Assembly (NCBI GenBank): GCA_947456005.1
Contig: CANGRP010000158.1
Location: 1 to 5,945, forward strand
Length of the DNA: 5,945 nucleotides
DNA from: Caulobacteraceae bacterium
GTDB taxonomy: Bacteria; Pseudomonadota; Alphaproteobacteria; Caulobacterales; Caulobacteraceae
Reading direction: 5' to 3'
Positions 1 to 4,741 of the stretch are shown here, in pieces. The notes beneath the pieces are model-generated. The model saw nothing but the letters and a program-made list of their open reading frames with translations, ran no database searches and was not told the origin of the DNA. The position numbers and the translations under genes are program-made. Numbering within the stretch: position 1 is the first letter of the stretch; each line of letters opens with the position of its first letter.

Positions 1-16
1 CTGCAGAGACACCGCA

Positions 17-979
17 GTGAGCGCCGCCGACCTCGAGGCGGGCCGCCGGGTCCTGCGCCAGGCTGCGGGCGCCCTGGAGCTGCAGGCCGCAGGCCTCGGC
101 GAGGCCTTCGCCCGGGCCGTGGATCTTCTGGCCGCCGCCCGCGGGCGCATCATCTGTACGGGCATCGGCAAGTCCGGCCATGTGGCGCGCAAGATCGCCG
201 CCACCTTCGCCTCCACCGGCGCCCCCGCCAGCTTCGTCCACGCCAACGAGGCCAGCCACGGCGACCTGGGCATGATCAGCCGCGACGACGTCATCCTGGC
301 CCTGTCCAAGTCCGGCGAGAACCGCGAGCTGGCCGATGTCCTGGCCTATTCCCGGCGCTTCGAGATTCCCCTCATCGCCCTGACCGCGGCGGCCGACAGC
401 GCCCTGGGCCGCACCGCCGATGTCGTGCTGGCCCTGGCCACCGCGGACGAGGCCACCGGCGAGGTCAACGCGCCGACCACCTCCACCACCCTGCAGATCG
501 CCCTGGGCGACGCCCTGGCCGTGGCCCTGCTGGAGCGGCGGGGCTTCACCGCCGGCGACTTCCGCACCTTCCATCCCGGCGGCAAGCTGGGCGCCATGCT
601 GCGCACGGTGGGCGATTTGATGCACGCCGGCGACCAGATCCCCCTCGTGGGTCCCGACGCCTCAATGGCCGAGGCCCTGCTTGTCATGACCGAGAAGCGC
701 TTCGGCTGCGTCGGCGTCCAGGGCGCCGACGGGCGGCTGCAAGGCGTCATCACCGACGGCGACCTTCGAAGGCATATGGACGGCCTGATGGCGCGCAGGG
801 CCGGCGAGGTCATGACCCCGGGCCCCAACAAGGTGGTCGAACCCCGCCAGCTGGCCTCCGAGGCCCTGGCCCTGATGACCGACCCGCCCCCGGCTGTGAA
901 CGTCCTCTTTGTCCTCGACGCGGGCCGGCCGGTCGGCATACTGCACGTCCACGACCTGCTCCGCGCCGGGGTGATGTGA
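17..979 (+). CDS. kdsD: Arabinose-5-phosphate isomerase (SIS + two CBS domains)
   Basis: Cytoplasmic enzyme that interconverts D-ribulose 5-phosphate and D-arabinose 5-phosphate, the first step of Kdo synthesis for LPS; related KpsF proteins serve capsule synthesis. The 320 residues show the family layout: a SIS sugar-isomerase domain (about 38-170) with GIGKSGH at 49-55, HANEASHGDLG at 75-85, LSKSGE at 96-101 and APTTSTT at 152-158, then FHPGGKLG at 185-192, and two CBS domains (about 208-258 and 268-318). The catalytic residues I recall for E. coli KdsD (K59, H88, E111, E152, H193) map at a constant offset of 7 to K52, H81, E104, E145 and H186, so the enzyme looks active. The constant offset also fits an almost full-length N-terminus. 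The start is a GTG with a poor ribosome site, and the frame is open to the window edge, so the true start could lie slightly upstream. A 66-nt gap separates it from the mutase gene. Confidence 0.93.
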   Translation: MSAADLEAGRRVLRQAAGALELQAAGLGEAFARAVDLLAAARGRIICTGIGKSGHVARKIAATFASTGAPASFVHANEASHGDLGMISRDDVILALSKSGENRELADVLAYSRRFEIPLIALTAAADSALGRTADVVLALATADEATGEVNAPTTSTTLQIALGDALAVALLERRGFTAGDFRTFHPGGKLGAMLRTVGDLMHAGDQIPLVGPDASMAEALLVMTEKRFGCVGVQGADGRLQGVITDGDLRRHMDGLMARRAGEVMTPGPNKVVEPRQLASEALALMTDPPPAVNVLFVLDAGRPVGILHVHDLLRAGVM

Positions 980-1045
980 TGCGCGCGCACTGGCCGCGGC
1001 GGGCCTGAAGGGCTAAGAGCGGCGCGGAATCGAACTGGAGCGCCG

Positions 1046-2548
1046 ATGCCGCCTCTCCCCCGCGCCGACCTCGTCCCGCAGACCCCCGACCATGAGAACC
1101 TGCCCCTCGTGAAGGCCACCGGCTTTCGCGAGTACGACGCCCGCTGGCTGTTCGGGACCGAGATCAACCTCCTGGGGGTCGAGGCCCTGGGCCTGGGCCT
1201 GGGAACCTACATCCACGAGCTCGGCCAGAAGCGCATCGTCGTCGGCCATGACTTCCGCTCCTATTCCCAGTCCATCAAGCAGGCCCTGACCCTGGGCCTC
1301 CTGGCCGCCGGCTGCGAGGTCGTAGACATCGGCCTGTCCCTCTCGCCCATGGCCTATTTCGCCCAGTTCGACCTGGAGGCCCCCGCCGTGGCCATGGTCA
1401 CCGCCAGCCACAACGAGAACGGCTGGACCGGCGTGAAGATGGGCGTCTCCCCGCCCCTCACCTTCGGCCCCGACGAGATGGGCCGGCTGAAGGAGATCGT
1501 CCTCGGCGGTCTCGGCGTCGCCCGTCCGGGCGGGACCCTGACCCACGTCCCCGGCGTGGCCGAGCGGTACATCGCCGACGTTTCCGCCCGGGTCTTCGTA
1601 AACCGGCCCCTGAAGGTGGTCTGCGCCTGCGGCAACGGCACGGCCGGCGCCTTCGCCCCGGAGGCCCTGCGCCGCATGGGCGTGGCCGTGGTCTACGAGA
1701 TGGACTGCCAGCTCGACTGGTCCTTCCCGCGCTACAATCCCAATCCGGAAGACCACGAGATGCTCAAGGCCATGGGCCAGGCGGTGCGTGACTTCGGCGC
1801 CGACCTCGCCCTCGGCTTCGACGGCGACGGCGACCGCTGCGGGGTGGTGGACGATACCGGCGAGGAGATCTTCGCCGACAAGATCGGCCTCATGCTCGCC
1901 CGCGACCTGTCCGGCCTGCACCCCGGGGCCCAGTTCATCGTCGACGTGAAGTCCACCGGCCTCTTCGCCACCGACCCGGTCCTGGCCGCCAATGGCGCCC
2001 AGACCCTCTACTGGAAGACCGGTCACAGCTACATCAAGCGCAAGACCGCCGAGATCGGCGCCCTGGCCGGCTTCGAGAAGTCGGGCCACTTCTTCTTCAA
2101 CGCCCCCCTCGGGCGCGGCTACGATTGCGGCCTGACCGCCGCCGCCGCCATCCTGGGCATGCTCGACCGCAATCCGGACAAGAGCCTGTCCCAGCTGAAG
2201 GACGCCCTGCCCCAGGCCTGGACCAGCCTGACCATGTCGCCCCACTGCGCCGACGAGGCCAAGTACGGCGTGGTTGAGGGCGTCGTCGCCGAATACGAGG
2301 CCCTGGCCCGCGCCGGCGGCCGCATCCTCGGCCGCGCCATCACCGAAGTCATCACCGTCAACGGCGTGCGGGTGGCCCTGGAGGACGGCTCCTGGGTCCT
2401 GGTCCGCGCCTCCTCCAACAAGCCCGAGATCGTCGTCGTGGTCGAGAGCACCTGCTCCGAGGACGACATGCGCGCCCTCTTCCGCGAGGAGGTGAAGCCC
2501 CGCCTCGCCCGGCGGCCGGAGATCGGCGCCTACAACCAGGAGATCTGA
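1046..2548 (+). CDS. Phosphomannomutase/phosphoglucomutase (alpha-D-phosphohexomutase family)
   Basis: Interconverts hexose 6-phosphates and hexose 1-phosphates (mannose and/or glucose), feeding GDP-mannose and UDP-glucose synthesis in the cytoplasm. The 500-residue length is slightly above bacterial AlgC/ManB-type enzymes. All four family signatures are visible: the phosphoserine loop TASHNENGWTG (119-129, catalytic Ser121), the Mg2+ loop DGDGDR (259-264), the sugar-specificity loop FEKSGH (343-348, usually GExSGH) and the phosphate-binding loop RASSNKPE (454-461, usually R-x-S-N-T-x-P). The last two loops deviate from the textbook form but keep the Glu, Ser, Gly, His and Arg expected to contact substrate. 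The ATG is preceded by GGAG at 1037-1040 with 5-nt spacing, which supports this start. The stop is 5 nt before ugd, so the two genes are probably one transcript; the mutase can make the glucose 1-phosphate from which Ugd's substrate UDP-glucose is built. Mannose versus glucose preference cannot be decided from sequence, so I give no symbol (manB and algC are used for relatives). Confidence 0.93.
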   Translation: MPPLPRADLVPQTPDHENLPLVKATGFREYDARWLFGTEINLLGVEALGLGLGTYIHELGQKRIVVGHDFRSYSQSIKQALTLGLLAAGCEVVDIGLSLSPMAYFAQFDLEAPAVAMVTASHNENGWTGVKMGVSPPLTFGPDEMGRLKEIVLGGLGVARPGGTLTHVPGVAERYIADVSARVFVNRPLKVVCACGNGTAGAFAPEALRRMGVAVVYEMDCQLDWSFPRYNPNPEDHEMLKAMGQAVRDFGADLALGFDGDGDRCGVVDDTGEEIFADKIGLMLARDLSGLHPGAQFIVDVKSTGLFATDPVLAANGAQTLYWKTGHSYIKRKTAEIGALAGFEKSGHFFFNAPLGRGYDCGLTAAAAILGMLDRNPDKSLSQLKDALPQAWTSLTMSPHCADEAKYGVVEGVVAEYEALARAGGRILGRAITEVITVNGVRVALEDGSWVLVRASSNKPEIVVVVESTCSEDDMRALFREEVKPRLARRPEIGAYNQEI

Positions 2549-2553
2549 GCCCC

Positions 2554-3858
2554 ATGCACGTCGTCATGATCGGCACCGGCTATGTGGGCCTCGTCTCGGG
2601 CGCCTGCTTCGCCGACTTCGGCCACCAGGTCACCTGCATCGACAAGGACGCGGCCAAGATCGAGGGCCTCAAGGCCGGGCGCATGCCCATCTACGAGCCC
2701 GGACTCGACACCCTGGTCGCCCGCAACGTCCAGGCCGGGCGCCTGGCCTTCACCACCGAGGCCGCCGAGGCCGTGCGCAGCGCCGACGCGGTCTTCATCG
2801 CCGTCGGCACCCCGTCCCGCCGGGGCGACGGCCACGCGGACCTGTCCTACGTCCACGCCGCCGCGGCCGAGATCGCCGACCTGATCGACGGTTTCACCGT
2901 GGTGGTCACCAAGTCCACCGTCCCCGTCGGCACGGGCGACGGCATCGAGGCCATCATCCGGGAGCGCCGCCCCGACGCCGAGTTCGCCGTGGTCTCCAAC
3001 CCCGAGTTCCTGCGCGAGGGTGCGGCCATCGACGACTTCAAGCGCCCCGACCGCGTGGTGGTGGGCCTGAACGACGAGCGCGCCCGGCCGGTGATGACCG
3101 AGCTCTACCGGCCCCTCTTCCTCAACGAGACGCCGATCCAGTTCACCGACCGGCGCACCTCCGAACTGATCAAGTACGCCGGCAACGCCTTCCTCGCCAT
3201 GAAGATCACCTTCATCAACGAGATGGCTGACCTCTGCGAGGCCGTCGGCGCCGACGTCCAGCAGGTGGCGAAGGGCATCGGCCTCGACAAGCGCATCGGC
3301 GGCAAGTTCCTCAACGCCGGCCCGGGCTATGGCGGCTCCTGCTTTCCCAAGGACACCCTGGCCCTGGTGCGCACCGCCACCAACGCCGGCTCCCCCGTCC
3401 GCCTCATCGAGACCACCGTGGCGGTCAACGACGCGCGCAAGAAGGCCATGGCCGCCAAGGTGGCCGCCGCCGTCGACGGCGACCTGGCCGGCCGCACGGT
3501 CGGCGTCCTGGGCCTGACCTTCAAGCCCAACACCGACGACATGCGCGACGCCCCGTCCCTGGACATCCTCCCCGCCCTCCAGTCCCTGGGCGCCCGCATC
3601 CAGGCCTTCGATCCCGAGGGCGAGGCCGAGGCCCGCCACCTCCTGCCCGGCGTGGACTTCCGCCCCGACGCCTACGCCGCCGCCGACGGCGCCGACGTCC
3701 TGGTGATCATCACCGAATGGGACCAGTTCCGAGCCCTGGACCTGGAGCGCGTCCGCGGCCTGATGCGCACCCCCGTGCTGGTGGACCTGCGCAACATCTA
3801 CAAGCCGGCGGACGTGCGGGCGATGGGGTTCCGGTACGCGTCGGTGGGGCGGGCGTAG
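2554..3858 (+). CDS. ugd: UDP-glucose 6-dehydrogenase
   Basis: Cytoplasmic enzyme oxidising UDP-glucose to UDP-glucuronate with two NAD+, a precursor for acidic surface polysaccharides and for further nucleotide sugars. The 434 residues match the usual length. Visible are the NAD-binding GTGYVG (7-12) with acidic D30 at the end of the second strand, GTP at 85-87, STVPVGT (121-127), NPEFLREG (149-156, Glu151), the central helix with K207 and N211, the catalytic loop GPGYGGSCFPKDT (256-268, nucleophile Cys263), and the C-terminal UDP-binding domain beginning near GLTFKPNTDDMRD (320-332). The start ATG has AGGAGA at 2538-2543, inside the end of the upstream mutase gene, 10 nt away. One oddity: from codon 417 (position 3802) to the stop, every codon that could end in G does so, whereas the body of the gene prefers C-ending codons. 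A second copy of its last 11 codons lies at 4522-4554. The GDP-mannose dehydrogenase family is related, but the length and motifs favour Ugd. Confidence 0.95.
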   Translation: MHVVMIGTGYVGLVSGACFADFGHQVTCIDKDAAKIEGLKAGRMPIYEPGLDTLVARNVQAGRLAFTTEAAEAVRSADAVFIAVGTPSRRGDGHADLSYVHAAAAEIADLIDGFTVVVTKSTVPVGTGDGIEAIIRERRPDAEFAVVSNPEFLREGAAIDDFKRPDRVVVGLNDERARPVMTELYRPLFLNETPIQFTDRRTSELIKYAGNAFLAMKITFINEMADLCEAVGADVQQVAKGIGLDKRIGGKFLNAGPGYGGSCFPKDTLALVRTATNAGSPVRLIETTVAVNDARKKAMAAKVAAAVDGDLAGRTVGVLGLTFKPNTDDMRDAPSLDILPALQSLGARIQAFDPEGEAEARHLLPGVDFRPDAYAAADGADVLVIITEWDQFRALDLERVRGLMRTPVLVDLRNIYKPADVRAMGFRYASVGRA

Positions 3859-3864
3859 GACCCA

Positions 3865-3893
3865 TTGCCGGACAGTATCGATCTAGATACACT
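3865..3893 (+). promoter_or_regulatory. Candidate sigma70-type promoter of the toxin-antitoxin pair
   Basis: TTGCCG at 3865-3870 and TACACT at 3888-3893 are separated by exactly 17 bp and resemble -35 and -10 boxes (4 of 6 matches each to TTGACA and TATAAT). They begin 7 bp after the ugd stop codon. Transcription would start about 6-8 nt after the -10 box, close to 3900, which is the G of the toxin's GTG start codon. The inverted repeat described separately lies between and over these boxes. This rests on consensus matching only. Confidence 0.5.
3875..3890. repeat. Inverted repeat, probable autoregulatory operator of the TA pair
   Basis: GTATC at 3875-3879 and GATAC at 3886-3890 form a perfect 5-bp inverted repeat around a 6-bp centre, and the core also contains the small palindromes ATCGAT and TCTAGA. 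It fills the spacer of the candidate promoter and runs into its -10 box. A bound HTH antitoxin there would block RNA polymerase, the usual autoregulation of HigBA modules. The position and symmetry are seen; the role is inferred. Confidence 0.45.
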
Positions 3894-3899
3894 GATCCC

Positions 3900-4217
3900 G
3901 TGAAAGCGGTCGTCTTTCTGGGAGACAGCCTTTCGCGTCTTCGGGAATTCCCGGAGTCGGTGCGGGCGACTGCGGGCTTCCAGTTACACCAGTTGCAGCA
4001 GGGTCTCGACCCCGACGACTGGAAGCCCATGGGTACGATTGGACCCGGCGTGCGGGAGATCCGCATCCGGGACGCCTCGGGGGCCTTCCGGGTGATCTAC
4101 CTGGCGAGGCTGGCGGATCGTGTTCTGGTCCTCCACGCCTTCAGCAAGAAGACCCAGAAGACGGCGCAGAAGGACCTTGACCTCGCAGCCGCGCGGCTAC
4201 GGGCATGGAGACGATGA
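3900..4217 (+). CDS. higB: RelE/ParE-superfamily toxin, HigB / phage Gp49-like type
   Basis: Predicted toxin of a type II toxin-antitoxin pair; relatives are ribosome-dependent mRNA interferases held inactive by the partner antitoxin. The 105 residues show the family pattern: a strand-helix start (KAVVFLGDSLSRLREFP), a helix rich in Gln, the loop W41-KPMGTIGPGVREIRIRD (to about 58), the core strand GAFRVIYLAR (61-70), then VLVLHAFSKKTQKT (76-88) and a helical DLDLAAARL tail. The conserved basic and aromatic residues (R52, R55, R64, F81, K83, K84, K87) are present, so it looks intact. I chose GTG at 3900; the open frame extends upstream but would overlap the ugd end and adds no toxin-like sequence. 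No Shine-Dalgarno precedes the GTG, and the promoter predicts a transcript starting at or next to it. Toxin before antitoxin is the HigBA order. The final TGA overlaps the antitoxin start region. Confidence 0.88.
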   Translation: MKAVVFLGDSLSRLREFPESVRATAGFQLHQLQQGLDPDDWKPMGTIGPGVREIRIRDASGAFRVIYLARLADRVLVLHAFSKKTQKTAQKDLDLAAARLRAWRR

Positions 4218-4501
4218 TGATGGAAGTTCAGACCTTCGAGAACGTCTTCGACGCCCTCGCAGACACCCCAGCCGAAGCGGCGAACCTGAAGGCGCGAGCC
4301 GAGATTCTCTCCGCCGTGGCGCAAAAGGTGCGATCCTGGAACCTCTCCCAGGATGCCGCCGCAGTCCGGCTTGGCGTCACCCGCCCGAGGCTGAACGACC
4401 TGCTCCGGGGGAAGCTGGGGAAGTTCTCGCTCGACGCTCTCGTCAACCTCGCCACAGCGGCGGGACTGCGCCTCGAGATCCGGATTGACGAGGCGGCCTG
4501 A
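4205..4501 (+). CDS. higA: XRE-family HTH antitoxin, HigA type
   Basis: Predicted antitoxin and DNA-binding autorepressor of the upstream toxin. The protein has up to 98 residues: an N-terminal segment with FENVFDALADTPAEAANLKAR (about 11-31) typical of HigA-like partners, a helix-turn-helix at about 46-70 (LSQDAAAVRLGVTRPRLNDLL), and KFSLDALVNLATAAGL (73-88), which is characteristic of this antitoxin group. Four in-frame ATGs compete for the start: 4205, 4214, 4217 and 4220 (protein beginning METMMMEV). GGAG at 4207-4210 lies inside the longest version and best serves ATG 4217 or 4220 (6 or 9 nt away), so the true protein may be 93-94 residues. ATG 4214 would give the classic ATGA overlap with the toxin stop. 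Any of these implies translational coupling with the toxin. The operator candidate at 3875-3890 is its likely binding site. Confidence 0.88.
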   Translation: METMMMEVQTFENVFDALADTPAEAANLKARAEILSAVAQKVRSWNLSQDAAAVRLGVTRPRLNDLLRGKLGKFSLDALVNLATAAGLRLEIRIDEAA

Positions 4502-4521
4502 AGACGCTGGCCCTTGGGCCC

Positions 4522-4554
4522 CTGGGCTTCCGCTACGCCTCGATGGGGCGGACC
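4522..4554 (+). pseudogene. Displaced fragment of the ugd 3' end
   Basis: Codons at 4522-4554 read L-G-F-R-Y-A-S-M-G-R-T, matching the last 11 residues of Ugd (M-G-F-R-Y-A-S-V-G-R-A at 3823-3855). At the nucleotide level 26 of 33 positions agree, and several of the differences are synonymous third positions. The fragment begins 699 bp downstream of the intact tail and has no start codon or gene body. Frame continuity upstream is poor: in the preceding nine codons only AAG aligns clearly. It reads on about 40 codons without recognisable content to TAG at 4672-4674. I interpret it as the remains of a second or former ugd end left after rearrangement. Confidence 0.6.
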
Positions 4555-4606
4555 CGGGGCGAGTGGGCGGCGACTACATCGCAAAGCGAAGGCCATCTTT
4601 CTGTCG

Positions 4607-4634
4607 CCAATACCGCCCCGAACGTCAGTATTGG
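4607..4634. repeat. Perfect 7-bp inverted repeat upstream of the RTX gene
   Basis: CCAATAC at 4607-4613 and GTATTGG at 4628-4634 are exact reverse complements around a 14-nt spacer. The centre lies about 120 bp before the RTX start codon. No T-run follows, so a rho-independent terminator is unlikely; the wide spacing suits an operator for a dimeric regulator. The rest of 4555-4741 contains no gene I can support. Confidence 0.4.
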
Positions 4635-4662
4635 TCGTATTTACGGGAGCCAACCCGGCATC

Positions 4663-4689
4663 TTGATCCGGTAGCATTGACTCTATAGC
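4663..4689 (+). promoter_or_regulatory. Weak candidate promoter region for the RTX gene
   Basis: TTGATC at 4663-4668 and TATAGC at 4684-4689 are the best promoter-like pair before the RTX gene, but the 15-bp spacer is short. A second -35-like TTGACT lies at 4677-4682 with no good partner. This is the least GC-rich non-coding stretch in the window and ends about 50 bp before the start codon, so a promoter here is plausible even though these boxes may not be the real ones. Confidence 0.22.
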
Positions 4690-4741
4690 CAATTCCGCGA
4701 CTGCGTATGGAAACTCTTCAGGGACAGCCCAGAGATTCCGG

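Noticed and set aside
1013..2245. 410-codon open frame on the minus strand opposite the mutase gene
   Set aside because: Its Gly/His/Val/Ala-rich composition is what the antisense of a C-ending-codon gene gives; the + strand frame has all hexomutase motifs.
2530..3639. 369-codon open frame on the minus strand opposite ugd
   Set aside because: Low-complexity Gly/Asp/Val text without motifs, mirroring a gene with a clear Ugd identity.
3717..3899. 61-codon N-terminal extension of the toxin frame starting inside ugd
   Set aside because: It overlaps ugd by 142 nt, is Pro/Gly/Arg-rich out-of-frame text, and the recognisable toxin begins exactly at GTG 3900.
4510..4525. GCCC-TT-GGGC and overlapping GGGCCC symmetry after higA, as a possible terminator
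   Set aside because: Short stem, impossible 2-nt loop for the tight form, and no T-run downstream.
4485..4688. 67-codon + strand frame in the higA-RTX gap
   Set aside because: Starts inside higA in another frame, has no ribosome site, and reads across the ugd-tail remnant out of register; nothing in it is recognisable.
4228..4692. 154-codon minus-strand frame over higA and the intergenic region
   Set aside because: Ser/Arg/Ala-rich with no recognisable domain, and mostly opposite the well-supported antitoxin.
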